Below, piece by piece: positions 1-8,701 of a stretch of 63,531 bases of DNA. Made by a program: the position numbers and the translations under genes. How positions within the stretch are numbered: position 1 is the stretch's first letter; the number at the start of each line of letters is the position of its first letter. Under the pieces are notes generated by a model. That model saw nothing but the letters and a program-made list of their open reading frames with translations, was not told the origin of the DNA and ran no database searches. This stretch comes from Telluria beijingensis (lineage in GTDB: Bacteria > Pseudomonadota > Gammaproteobacteria > Burkholderiales > Burkholderiaceae_D): NCBI RefSeq assembly GCF_030770395.1, contig NZ_CP132480.1:5711217-5774747 (forward strand), read 5' to 3'.

Positions 1-1
1 G

Positions 2-292
2 CAGCCAGTGGTGCAGGAGCTCGGCCCGGGCCGCTGGCGCATCGACGGCACGGCCGACCTGCACTACCTGGAACAGGTGTTCGAGGTCGACGCCCTTGTC
101 GGCGACACCGACGACTACACCTCGCTGGCCGGCCTGATGCTGGAGCGCTTCGGCACCTTGCCGAAAGTGGGCGACGCGGTCGAGATCGAGGGCTTCCGGT
201 TCGAGGTGGCGCAGGTGCTGGAGCGCCGCATCGCCACCGTGATCGCGAGCCGCATCGAGGACGGGTTCGACCGGGCGCCCGAGAACAGTTGA
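2..292 (+). CDS. CorC/HlyC-type transporter-associated domain protein, 3' end only
   Basis: Only the C-terminal part of the gene is in the window; the frame is open to the left edge. The visible ~96 residues match the C-terminal CorC_HlyC (transporter-associated) domain: a strand-rich fold with the pattern DDYTSLAGLMLERFGTLP, then a G-D-x-V segment and a final beta strand (FEVAQVLERRIATV). In the family this domain follows a DUF21 membrane part and a CBS pair, and the proteins act in Mg/Co efflux or membrane ion homeostasis. The membrane part would lie outside the window, so full-length architecture cannot be confirmed. The next gene starts 24 bases downstream on the same strand. Confidence 0.75.
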   Translation, partial: QPVVQELGPGRWRIDGTADLHYLEQVFEVDALVGDTDDYTSLAGLMLERFGTLPKVGDAVEIEGFRFEVAQVLERRIATVIASRIEDGFDRAPENS

Positions 293-316
293 CACGACGA
301 GTGACGGGAGAACGAC

Positions 317-1654
317 ATGAAACAGCTGGAACGCGGCGAGCGCATGCCCCTGGCGGCGCTGGCTCCCGACGGTAGCCTGCAGGCCGGCCTGTCGGCGCGG
401 GGGCTGGCGCTGGACTTCGCCTGCTTCGCGCTCGACGCCGGCGGCAAGCTGGCCGACGAGCGCTACATGACCTTCTTCAACCAGCCCGTCACGCCCTGCG
501 GCGCCGTAGCGCAGGGCGGCGTCGGCGCCGATGCCGAGGGTTTTCACTTCCGCCTCGCCAGCCTGCCGGCCTGGGTCGAGCGGCTCAGCATCGTGGCCAG
601 CACCGACGGTAATGCGGCGCTGTCGCAGCTGCAGGCGGGCAGCCTGCGCCTGGCCGGCGCTCAGGGCGAGTTCGCGCGCTTCGACTTCAGCGGCCGCGAT
701 TTCGCCGGCGAGAAGGCGGTGATGCTGGGCGAGCTGTATCGCAAGGATGGCGGCTGGCGCTTCATGGCGGTCGGTCAGGGCTTCAATGGCGGCCTGGATG
801 CGCTGGTGCGGCATTTCGGCGGCGCTGTCGCGGATGAAGCGCCTACGCCGGCGCCGACGCCGGCGCCTGCCGCGCCGCGCACGGCGGCCGTCGACCTGGA
901 AAAGCGCGTCGCGCAATCCGCCCCGCAGCTGGTCAACCTGGTCAAGTCGGCGGCGGTGTCCCTTGAAAAAGCCGGCCTGGCCCAGCATCGCGCCAAGGTC
1001 TGCCTGGTGCTCGACATCTCCGGCTCGATGAGCACCCTGTACCGCAAGGGCCTGGTGCAGCAGTTCGCCGAGCGCATCCTGGCGCTGGGTTGCCGCTTCG
1101 ACGACGATGGCGAGATCGACGTGTTCCTGTTCGGCCGCAACGTGCACCAGGGCGCCCCGATGGGGCTGTCGAACTGGTCGAACTACATCCGGCAGGTCAT
1201 CGACAAGCACCCGCTCGAAGGCGATACCCGCTATGGCGCCGCGATCGAGGCGGTGCGCCGGCACTACTTCCCGGACGGGCGCGGCGGTGAGCGCAAGACG
1301 GCGCTCAAGGCCGAGGTGCCGGTGTACGTGATGTTCGTGACCGACGGCTCGACCTCGGACAAGCCGCTGACCGAGCGCCAGCTGCGCTGGGCCAGCCGCG
1401 AACCGATCTTCTGGCAGTTCATGGGCATTGGCAAGGGCCGCAAGTCCAGGTCCAAGGCGCTGGCCAGCTTCGCCGACTCCGATTTCCCGTTCCTGGAAAA
1501 ACTCGACGAACTCGATGGCCGCCTGATCGACAATGCCGACTTCTTCTCGGTGGCCTCGCCCGACGAGCATTCGGATGGCGCGCTGTACGACCTCCTGATG
1601 AACGAATACCCGCAATGGGTGAAGGAAGCCCGCCAGCGCGGCATGATCGGCTGA
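317..1654 (+). CDS. TerD-like plus von Willebrand factor A domain protein (TerF-like)
   Basis: A 445-residue cytoplasmic protein with two parts. Residues ~20-170 resemble the TerD/TerZ calcium-binding domain of tellurite and stress-resistance proteins. A Pro/Ala linker (TPAPTPAPTPAPAAP, ~177-187) follows, then a vWA domain with an intact MIDAS start, D233-I-S-G-S237 (VLDISGSM), and the later T-R-Y and FVTDGS elements. This order is that of TerF. Other ter genes are not visible here, so it is an isolated member. No signal peptide or membrane segment is seen. The role is inferred to be metal-dependent protein binding in envelope or stress response; the substrate is unknown. Confidence 0.75.
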   Translation: MKQLERGERMPLAALAPDGSLQAGLSARGLALDFACFALDAGGKLADERYMTFFNQPVTPCGAVAQGGVGADAEGFHFRLASLPAWVERLSIVASTDGNAALSQLQAGSLRLAGAQGEFARFDFSGRDFAGEKAVMLGELYRKDGGWRFMAVGQGFNGGLDALVRHFGGAVADEAPTPAPTPAPAAPRTAAVDLEKRVAQSAPQLVNLVKSAAVSLEKAGLAQHRAKVCLVLDISGSMSTLYRKGLVQQFAERILALGCRFDDDGEIDVFLFGRNVHQGAPMGLSNWSNYIRQVIDKHPLEGDTRYGAAIEAVRRHYFPDGRGGERKTALKAEVPVYVMFVTDGSTSDKPLTERQLRWASREPIFWQFMGIGKGRKSRSKALASFADSDFPFLEKLDELDGRLIDNADFFSVASPDEHSDGALYDLLMNEYPQWVKEARQRGMIG

Positions 1655-1676
1655 CATCGATGGCGGCCATGGTATT

Positions 1677-1702
1677 AATAGAAGGGTAAAAGCCTTTCTA
1701 TT
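1677..1702 (+). terminator. Weak hairpin after the vWA gene
   Basis: Nine of ten bases of aatagaaggg pair with gcctttctatt around a short A-rich loop, 23 bases after the vWA stop codon. There is no clean T run, so termination is uncertain. Confidence 0.3.
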
Positions 1703-1786
1703 CCTGCATTGGTCGCCGGTCGGCGCACGTTATTCTTTCCCTATCGTCAGGACGTCAAGACGTCGCATACACCAGGGAGAATTACC

Positions 1787-2593
1787 GTGTTCGAAGGATT
1801 TATCCAGCTCAGCCCAACAGGCGTCGCGCTGACCATGGCAGGGTCGTATATCATGACCGTCTTCGCCAGCGAACTGTATCTGCACCGGTCGCGCAGCCAC
1901 CGCGCCGTGACCTTCCATCCCATGCTGTGCCAGCTGTTCCGCATGTGGATCTGGCTGACCACCTATGGCGTCACCGCCAAGACCTGGGTCGCGGTGCACC
2001 GCAAGCACCATGCCAAGTGCGATACCGAGGAAGATCCGCACAGCCCGCGCATCCACGGCTTGTGGACCATCCTGGGCAAGGGCACGCTCCTGTACCGCAA
2101 GGCGGCGCGCGACGCCGACCTGGTAAAGGCCTACGGCGTCGGCATCAAGGAAGACTGGATGGACCAGCACCTGTATACGAAGCACCGCTTCCGCGGCGCG
2201 CTGTTCTTCCTGGCGGTCGAACTGCTGGTGTTCGGTCCGGCCTACGGCTTCATGATCTGGCTGTTCCAGCTGTCGATCCTGCCGTTCTGGGCCTCGGGCT
2301 TCATCAACGGCATCTTCCACGTGGTCGGCTACCGTAACTTCCAGACCAAGGAAGACTCGCGCAACTTCTTCCCGATCGGGATCATCTTCGGCGGCGCCGA
2401 ACTGCACAACAACCACCACGCCAACCCGGCCTCGGCCAAGCTGTCGATGAAATGGTGGGAATTCGATTCAGGTTACCTGGTGCTGCGCGTGCTGTCCCTG
2501 CTGCGCCTGGCCACGATCAACCGTGTCGACCGCCTGCCAAGCGGCGAGCAGCCGCAGCCCGCCCGCCATGTGGCGGGCGTCGCCGGCCAGTAA
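1787..2593 (+). CDS. Membrane fatty acid desaturase (acyl-CoA/acyl-lipid delta-9 type)
   Basis: Inserts a double bond into fatty acyl chains and so adjusts membrane fluidity. All three di-iron histidine boxes of the integral-membrane desaturase family are present: H33-RSRS-H38, H71-RK-HH75 and H207-NN-HH211, with hydrophobic spans between them. The reading frame is open further upstream, but GTG at 1787 is chosen because agggaga lies 7 bases before it and the protein then begins directly with the first hydrophobic segment (MFEGFIQL). Length 268 residues, somewhat short for the family, as in many proteobacterial DesA-like enzymes. It stands alone; the next gene is convergent and its stop lies 4 bases away. 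Confidence 0.85.
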   Translation: MFEGFIQLSPTGVALTMAGSYIMTVFASELYLHRSRSHRAVTFHPMLCQLFRMWIWLTTYGVTAKTWVAVHRKHHAKCDTEEDPHSPRIHGLWTILGKGTLLYRKAARDADLVKAYGVGIKEDWMDQHLYTKHRFRGALFFLAVELLVFGPAYGFMIWLFQLSILPFWASGFINGIFHVVGYRNFQTKEDSRNFFPIGIIFGGAELHNNHHANPASAKLSMKWWEFDSGYLVLRVLSLLRLATINRVDRLPSGEQPQPARHVAGVAGQ

Positions 2594-2596
2594 GCG

Positions 2597-4177
2597 TCAG
2601 GACACGCCAGCCACTTCCCCGCGCTGCGCGCCCGCGATCGGTGCGTAGCGCGCCTCGCGCAGTTTACGGCCCAGCCTTCTCCAGCCGATCACCACGCCCG
2701 TCACGCTGAGCAGGGCGCCGCCCAGGCTCAGCACGATCAGTACCAGGTCCCATAGCGGACGCCGCTCGAGCAGCGGCAGCCAGTCCCAGGAATGCAGCAT
2801 CGCGAACAGCCAGCGGCTGGTGCGCTTGCCGCTGTCCAGCCGCCCGAGCACGGCGCCCGTATGCGGGTCGAGGTGGACCCAGGTCGCGTGCGGGTCGTCG
2901 AACACGATGCGCAGGATCGGCAGCGGTTTCATGCCGCCGCCCGTCATCGTGTGCGCGTCGCGCGCGTAGTAGTACAGGTCGTAGTCGCGTAATTGTTCGA
3001 CCCGCGCTACCGGCGCCGGCAGCAGGCGCGCGGCGGCCTCGCGCAGCGCCGCCACCTCCAATGTCACGGCGCGCCCGTCGCGGCTGCCGATCACCTGGGG
3101 CGCGCCGCCGGCCGCCTGGGCCAGCACCCGGTTCTCTCCCAGCACCCGCGTCCAGCGCAGCTCGCGCACCGCGCCATTCGACGCCGCCAGCAGGGCCTGC
3201 GGCGCCGCATCGTCGGGGCCGAGCAGCAGCTGCCCGCCCTGCAGCGCCTCCATGCGCAGCTTCGGCGCGCCGGTATCGAAGATGCGCCACGGGTTCATCG
3301 ACATCAGGCCGCTGAAGATCCAGGTGATCGTCACCAGCGCGAACAGCAGGCCCGTGATGTGATGCCAGCGCATCATGGCGCCCGGATAGGGCGTGCGCGC
3401 GCCGCTGCGGTAGGGCTTGCGAAAGCGCCAGCGCAGGATGCCGGCCACGGTGCCGGTGAGCGCCATCGCGATGCCGAGGATGGACAGCCAGTTGACGATG
3501 TCGGTCCAGTAGGGCTCGAAGGCGTTGCCGCGCAGCGGATACAGCCAGTGGATCCAGGCGCCGGCGTAGTTCCACACCTGTTCGGTGCGGGTCGCGTCGC
3601 GCACCACTTCGCCGCTGCGGCCCGAGATATAGAGCAGGGTGCGTTCGGCGTCGCCCAGCGCCACCTTGTGCAGCGGGCGGTGCGGATCGAGCGCGCGCGA
3701 ATGGGTGAACGCGTCTTCGTCTATCGTGCCCTGGTAGTCGAGCCCGACGTCGGGCCCGGCATAGGCCCGGGCGCTGGCCAGCGCATGCGCCTCGCCCACC
3801 GCCTGCAGGCGCTGGCCGCTGACGGCATCGATCACCACCGCGCCGCTGTCCCTGGGCGGTGGCTTGTGGCCGGCCTGGGCATCGGTGCGGGCCGGCGTCG
3901 CCACATAGACCGGCCGGCCGGCGCTGGACGCGGCCAGGCGCAGCTCGTCCAGCGGCCCGGCGATGCCGGCCGCCGCCAGCGCGCGGGCCGGCGCCAGCAG
4001 CTGCGCGTCCGCGTCCAGGCGCGGCAGGTGCTGCAGGCGTTCGGCCTCGGTCAGCTTGGGATAGCCGACGTACATCATGACGATGCCCGAGGCGAACCAC
4101 ATCGCGAACAGCAGGCAGATGCCGATGCCGAGCCAGCGGTGGACCAGGAACAGCCAGCGTTTCAATCGTGATCCCAT
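2597..4177 (-). CDS. PepSY-associated transmembrane protein (PiuB-like, iron/metal uptake)
   Basis: A 526-residue inner-membrane protein with an N-terminal membrane helix (WLFLVHRWLGIGICLLF), further helices near residues 225-245, 270-290 and the C-terminus (LWDLVLIVLSLGGALLSVTG), and periplasmic PepSY-type regions, one with the usual conserved tail 'THMTGGGMKPLP'-like stretch before a Asp-rich strand. The family often sits beside siderophore receptors and is thought to reduce or release the metal in the periplasm. Its start is 12 bases after the stop of the TonB-dependent receptor, so the two are very likely cotranscribed. The exact substrate cannot be read from sequence. Confidence 0.8.
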   Translation of the reverse strand: MGSRLKRWLFLVHRWLGIGICLLFAMWFASGIVMMYVGYPKLTEAERLQHLPRLDADAQLLAPARALAAAGIAGPLDELRLAASSAGRPVYVATPARTDAQAGHKPPPRDSGAVVIDAVSGQRLQAVGEAHALASARAYAGPDVGLDYQGTIDEDAFTHSRALDPHRPLHKVALGDAERTLLYISGRSGEVVRDATRTEQVWNYAGAWIHWLYPLRGNAFEPYWTDIVNWLSILGIAMALTGTVAGILRWRFRKPYRSGARTPYPGAMMRWHHITGLLFALVTITWIFSGLMSMNPWRIFDTGAPKLRMEALQGGQLLLGPDDAAPQALLAASNGAVRELRWTRVLGENRVLAQAAGGAPQVIGSRDGRAVTLEVAALREAAARLLPAPVARVEQLRDYDLYYYARDAHTMTGGGMKPLPILRIVFDDPHATWVHLDPHTGAVLGRLDSGKRTSRWLFAMLHSWDWLPLLERRPLWDLVLIVLSLGGALLSVTGVVIGWRRLGRKLREARYAPIAGAQRGEVAGVS

Positions 4178-4189
4178 CGCGCGCTCCCG

Positions 4190-6352
4190 TCAGAAGGCCA
4201 TGCGCAGCGCCACGTCGGCCGTGCGCGGCGCGCCGAGATAGGCCATCGCGCTGCTGACGTTGGCCGCGTACAGCCGGTCGGTGAGGTTGCGCACCCGCGC
4301 CTCGAGCGCCAGGCGGCGGTCGATCTGCCAGCGCAGGCCCAGGTCGACGAAGGTGTAGGACGGCCAGTACATCGTATTGGCCGCATCGGCATACACCTTG
4401 CCGACCCGGCGCGCGCCGACGTGGGCCTGCACGGTTGGCGTGAACGCATACGACAGCCACAGGTTGGTCACCGTCTTCGGCGTATTGGTCGGCGTCTTCC
4501 CTGCCAGCGAGACACCACCCTGGTAGTAGTGCTCGTACTCGGCATCGACCCAGGTGACGTTGCCCTGCAGCGCCAGGCGCTTCGTCGGCTGCAGGCCCAG
4601 GGACAGCTCGACCCCTTGCGCCGACTGTTCGCCGACCAGGAAGGTCACGCCGCCGCGCTCCGGGTCCGGGGTCGCGATGTTCTTGCGCGTGATGTGGTAG
4701 GCGGCGACGGTCGCCGTGCCCTTGCCCTGCCAGAAATCGCCCTTGGCGCCGACTTCGGCCTGGCGGCCGGTGGTCAGCTCGTTATTGGTCAGCACGTCGC
4801 CGAACGAGGCGGTGGACAGCACGCCGGATGGCGGATCGGCGGCCGTCGCGTACTGGGCGTAGAGGTTCATTCCGGGAGTGACGTCCCACACCAGGCCCAG
4901 GCGGCCGGTGGTCGGGTTGTAGCTGCGCGAGAATTTCGCCGGCGCGGTGGCGGTGACTTCGCGCCGGTTGACCAGGTCGAGCGCGATGCGTTCGTGGCGC
5001 AGGGCGGTGACCAGGTTCAGGGTCGGCAGCAGCGCGGTGCGGTTCTCGACGTACAGCGCGGTGGTCTTGACCTCGTTGTCGCGGTCGGGGCGGAAGCCCG
5101 GCCGCACATTGGGCAGGTCGAAGAAGTGCTCGGTGACGAAGTGGTAGGGATCGACCGTGGCCACGGTGGTCACGGGGCTGTTCGGATAACGGGTCTGGCG
5201 GTTGATGCTGAAATCGACCCCGAACGCCCAGTCGCTGCGGCGCTCGCCGATGCGGCCGCGGTAGACGCCGTCGATGCGGTCGCCCACCAGGGTCTGGTCG
5301 TGGCGCTGCAGCAGCACGCCAGATCGGTTCACGGCCGTATTCGACGGGTTGAAGCGGTAGGTCTCGACGTTGCGGTAGTCGCGCAGCGCATCGTAGACGT
5401 AGAAGGTGTTGGTGAACTGCAGGGCGTCGTTCACCTTCCAGGCGCCGATCGAGCGCAGCCACTGCACGCGCTGGTCGTAGACGCCGTCCGCGGCATTGAA
5501 GTTCTTGAAGCGGGTCCCTTCGTCGATGCGCAGCTTGCCCCCGACTGGGTTCAGGTAGGGCGTGCCCCAGTAGGGGCGGTCGACGTCTTCCTGCTGGAAT
5601 TCATAGGCCAGCGTATGGGTGACGCCGCGCCCGAAATCGGAGCGCAGCGAGACCGCCAGCTGGGTCGCGCGGCGCTCGACGCCATCGACCCAGCTGTCGC
5701 CGTCGCGGTGATTGAGGTCGATGCGCGCGTAGTGGCCGTCGCCCACGCGGCGGTTGAGGCCGACCGAGGCTTCCTTCAGCGCGTCCGTGCCAAGGCGCAG
5801 CCGGCCCTCGGAGAATTCGCGTTCGACCGCCAGCTTGGTGACGTAGTTGATCGAGCCGCCGACGGCGCCGGAGCCGAACAGGAAGCTCGACGGGCCGCCG
5901 ATCGCCTCGACCCGGTCGACGATCCAGCTGTCGACCGGCCGCGCGGCGATCGAATACTGCACATTGATGCCGTTGAACAGCTGGCTGACCGAGCCGCTGC
6001 CGAAGCCGCGGTAGCTGACGCCGATGCTGCCGGGGGCGTCGTGGGCGGTCACGCCGGGGATGGCGCGCAGGATCTCTTGCGTGTCCTGGGCGCCGCGCAC
6101 CTCGATCAGGGCGCGGTCGACCACGGTGACGCTGGCCGGCGTCTCGCGCGGGCTCAGGCCCAGGCGGCTGGCGGTGTCGCTCGGCGTGTCGAGGTTCAGC
6201 AGTCCGTTGGCGCGCGGCGCGGTGGCCGTGATTTCGACGGTGGGGATGGTGGTGGCCGGGGCGTCGGCCTGGGCCTGGAGGTGCCAGGCGCCCAGGGCGC
6301 AGCCGAGGGCGAGCGCCAGCCTGCGCGGCTGGAGGTGAAAGCGTGTCTTCAT
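4190..6352 (-). CDS. TonB-dependent siderophore/metal receptor
   Basis: Outer-membrane ligand-gated channel powered by TonB. The 720-residue product has a signal peptide (LALALGCALGAWHLQAQA), a TonB-box-like strand (TVEITATAP), a plug domain (ETPASVTVVDRALIEVRGAQ, then SYRGFG and the GPSSFLFGSGAVGGSIN motif) and a long beta-barrel ending in F. The plug motifs match the TIGR01783 siderophore-receptor class. ATG at 6352 is chosen rather than the longer open frame because the signal peptide starts there. The flanking DUF2946 and PepSY genes suggest iron or copper chelates as ligand; which one is unknown. Confidence 0.88.
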   Translation of the reverse strand: MKTRFHLQPRRLALALGCALGAWHLQAQADAPATTIPTVEITATAPRANGLLNLDTPSDTASRLGLSPRETPASVTVVDRALIEVRGAQDTQEILRAIPGVTAHDAPGSIGVSYRGFGSGSVSQLFNGINVQYSIAARPVDSWIVDRVEAIGGPSSFLFGSGAVGGSINYVTKLAVEREFSEGRLRLGTDALKEASVGLNRRVGDGHYARIDLNHRDGDSWVDGVERRATQLAVSLRSDFGRGVTHTLAYEFQQEDVDRPYWGTPYLNPVGGKLRIDEGTRFKNFNAADGVYDQRVQWLRSIGAWKVNDALQFTNTFYVYDALRDYRNVETYRFNPSNTAVNRSGVLLQRHDQTLVGDRIDGVYRGRIGERRSDWAFGVDFSINRQTRYPNSPVTTVATVDPYHFVTEHFFDLPNVRPGFRPDRDNEVKTTALYVENRTALLPTLNLVTALRHERIALDLVNRREVTATAPAKFSRSYNPTTGRLGLVWDVTPGMNLYAQYATAADPPSGVLSTASFGDVLTNNELTTGRQAEVGAKGDFWQGKGTATVAAYHITRKNIATPDPERGGVTFLVGEQSAQGVELSLGLQPTKRLALQGNVTWVDAEYEHYYQGGVSLAGKTPTNTPKTVTNLWLSYAFTPTVQAHVGARRVGKVYADAANTMYWPSYTFVDLGLRWQIDRRLALEARVRNLTDRLYAANVSSAMAYLGAPRTADVALRMAF

Positions 6353-6449
6353 TGCGAATCCTGTGCGCGCGAAGCTGCATCCTCGCGGCGTCGCGCATGG
6401 TCTGCCTGCGACGCGTGAAAGCGTCACAGGAATCGTGGTAAGGGACGGA

Positions 6450-6851
6450 TCAGGACAATGAAGACGGCGGCCCGCGCGATTGCGTGGGCGTCCAGGCGTG
6501 CTGCGGGCGCGGCGCGCGGTAGAACAGGGGCGGGTAGGGATCGCGCTGCTTGTCGAGCACCAGCAGCGGCAGGGTTTGCAGCGGCGGCGCCAACGGGGTG
6601 TGGTGGTGCGAGCAGCATAGCTCGCAGTGCGACATGTCGGGCACGGCCGGCGCATCGGTTTGCGCGCCGTCGTCGATCACCATCACGTGGCGCGTGCCGC
6701 TGGCGCTGCAGATCTCGGTGATCCAGGCCGCAGCCGGCTGCTGGGTGGCGTGGGCCACGGCATGGGAAATCGCCGGCACGAACAGGCCGAACAGGAAAGC
6801 CACAAGGACTGTCCAGCCATACAGCGTTCGGGTTGTTCGGAGCCTGTGCAT
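6450..6851 (-). CDS. DUF2946 small Cys/His-rich membrane or exported protein
   Basis: A 133-residue protein with an N-terminal hydrophobic helix (LYGWTVLVAFLFGLFVPAIS) and a Cys/His cluster, H-C-E-L-C-C-S-H-H-H, followed by a Pro-rich tail. This is the layout of DUF2946, commonly encoded just before metal-related TonB-dependent receptors. ATG at 6851 places the hydrophobic segment 10 residues from the N-terminus. It lies 97 bases upstream of the receptor on the same strand and probably starts the operon. The Cys/His cluster suggests metal binding; this is inferred, not demonstrated. Confidence 0.75.
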   Translation of the reverse strand: MHRLRTTRTLYGWTVLVAFLFGLFVPAISHAVAHATQQPAAAWITEICSASGTRHVMVIDDGAQTDAPAVPDMSHCELCCSHHHTPLAPPLQTLPLLVLDKQRDPYPPLFYRAPRPQHAWTPTQSRGPPSSLS

Positions 6852-7036
6852 GTGAAAATTATAGTCTTGCTGGCGCGGTGGCGCGCACGGGTGGTCAATT
6901 TGTCCTGCCGCGCCAACCCTGCTACCATTGACCTTCATTTCCCAGGGAGCGCGCGCGTGTAATACCTCATCGATGCCATTTTTCCGGTCTTCCCAGCCAT
7001 GCTGCGGAAGCGTCAAGGCATCCTTGGAGTCTTTAT

Positions 7037-8650
7037 ATGACGCATCCCATTCTAGCGCTCGACGGCGTTTTCCTGAATCTGCCCGACGGCAGAGCCCTGT
7101 TTTCAAACCTGCATCACGGGTTCGACCAGCGCCGCACCGGCCTGGTGGGCCGCAACGGCGTCGGCAAGTCGATGCTGGCGCGCCTGCTGGCCGGCGAGCT
7201 GGCGCCGAGCGCCGGCCGTGTCCTGCGCGGCGGCCGCGTCGCTTATCTTTCGCAACAGGCGGGCAGCGGCCAGGCGGCCTCGGTGGCCGAACTGGCCGGC
7301 ATCGCCGCGATCACCGACGCCCTGGCGCGCATCGAGGCCGGCAGCGCCGATCCGCGCGATTTCGATGCGGTCGGCGAACACTGGGACATCGGCGCGCGCC
7401 TGCGCCAGGCCTGCCAGGCGCATGGCCTGCCGCAGCTCACGCTCGACACGCCGGTGGCGGCGCTCAGCGGCGGCGAGGCGATGCGGGTGGCGCTGGTCGG
7501 CGCCACCCTGTTCGATCCCGACTTATTGATCCTCGACGAGCCGAGCAACCACCTCGATGTCGAAGGCCGCGCGGCGCTGCTGCGCCAGCTGCAGGCCTGG
7601 CATAAAGGCTTGCTGGTGATCAGCCATGACCGCGAACTGCTGGACGCGATGGACTGCATCGTCGAGCTCTCGGCCGACGGCCTGCGCGGTTATGGCGGCA
7701 ACTACGCCTTCTACGAGCAGGCGCGCCGCCAGGAGCAGGAGGCGGCCCAGGACGCGCTCGGGCATGCGCGCCAGGAACTGCGGCGCGACGAGGCGGCGCG
7801 GCGCACGCAGCGCGAACGCCAGGCGCGGCGCCAGGCGCGCGGCAGCCGCGACGCCAGGGACGCCAACCAGGCCGCCATCCTGCTCGGCCGCGGCAAGGAC
7901 CGCAGCGAAGGCAGCGCCGGGCGCCTGCGCCAGCAGCACGAGGCCACGCGCAGCGGGCAGGTCGAGCGCGTGCGCGAGGCCGCGCAGCGGGTCGCCGCCG
8001 ACGCCGCCGTGCGCATCCACGCGGCGGCGGTCGACACCGCATCGCAGCGCCGCGTCGCGCGGCTCGAGGCGGCCGTGCTGCCCTGGGTGGCGCCGCCGCT
8101 GGACCGTATCGACCTGACCCTGACCGGCCGCCAGCGTGTGGGCCTGGTCGGGCCAAACGGTAGCGGCAAGTCGACCCTGCTCAAGGTGCTGGCGGGCCGG
8201 CTCGATCCGCTCGCGGGCGCGCGCAGCCTGCCGGCGCACGTCGCCTATCTGGACCAGGGGCTGGGCAGCCTCGATCCGCGGCGCGCGACCCTGGACCAAC
8301 TGCTGGACGTGAACCGCGGCGCCGGGCAAGACCTGCTGCGCACCTGGCTGGTGCAACTGGGCCTCGATGCCGGCGCGGTCACCCGGCCTGCGGGCCTGCT
8401 GAGCGGCGGCGAGCGGCTGAAGGCGGCCCTGGCCTGCGCGCTGTACGCCGATCCGCCGCCGGCCCTGCTGCTGCTGGACGAGCCATCGAACCACCTCGAC
8501 CTGCGCTCGCTGGCGGCGCTCGAGGCGATGCTGGACGGTTACCAGGGGGCGCTGGTCGTGGCGTCGCACGATCGCGTGTTCCTGGAGAATATCGGGCTGA
8601 CGCATCGCCTGGCTGTGCTGGACGGCGGCTGGCGCCTGGAGGAATCCTGA
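7037..8650 (+). CDS. ABC-F type ATPase (duplicated ABC domains, no membrane part)
   Basis: A 537-residue soluble protein with two ABC cassettes. First: Walker A GRNGVGKS (38-45), signature LSGGE (143-147), Walker B LLILDEPSNHLD. Second: Walker A GPNGSGKST (372-380), signature LSGGE, Walker B LLLLDEPSNHLD. Both carry the family hallmark DEPSNHLD. The linker (~225-350) is unusually Arg/Ala/Gln-rich and long. ABC-F proteins act on the ribosome (EttA/Uup type) or in antibiotic protection; which subtype applies cannot be fixed by eye. The start has ttggag 10 bases upstream. waaF follows after 51 bases. Confidence 0.88.
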   Translation: MTHPILALDGVFLNLPDGRALFSNLHHGFDQRRTGLVGRNGVGKSMLARLLAGELAPSAGRVLRGGRVAYLSQQAGSGQAASVAELAGIAAITDALARIEAGSADPRDFDAVGEHWDIGARLRQACQAHGLPQLTLDTPVAALSGGEAMRVALVGATLFDPDLLILDEPSNHLDVEGRAALLRQLQAWHKGLLVISHDRELLDAMDCIVELSADGLRGYGGNYAFYEQARRQEQEAAQDALGHARQELRRDEAARRTQRERQARRQARGSRDARDANQAAILLGRGKDRSEGSAGRLRQQHEATRSGQVERVREAAQRVAADAAVRIHAAAVDTASQRRVARLEAAVLPWVAPPLDRIDLTLTGRQRVGLVGPNGSGKSTLLKVLAGRLDPLAGARSLPAHVAYLDQGLGSLDPRRATLDQLLDVNRGAGQDLLRTWLVQLGLDAGAVTRPAGLLSGGERLKAALACALYADPPPALLLLDEPSNHLDLRSLAALEAMLDGYQGALVVASHDRVFLENIGLTHRLAVLDGGWRLEES

Positions 8651-8701
8651 ATCGCCCGCGATTGCTATAATCCGGGGCTGACACACCACCCGAAGAACAC
8701 C

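Noticed and set aside
2664..4460. A 598-codon minus-strand frame overlapping the PepSY gene and the receptor end
   Set aside because: Same strand but shifted frame; Arg/Ala/Gly-rich with no recognisable domain, while the other frame has membrane helices.
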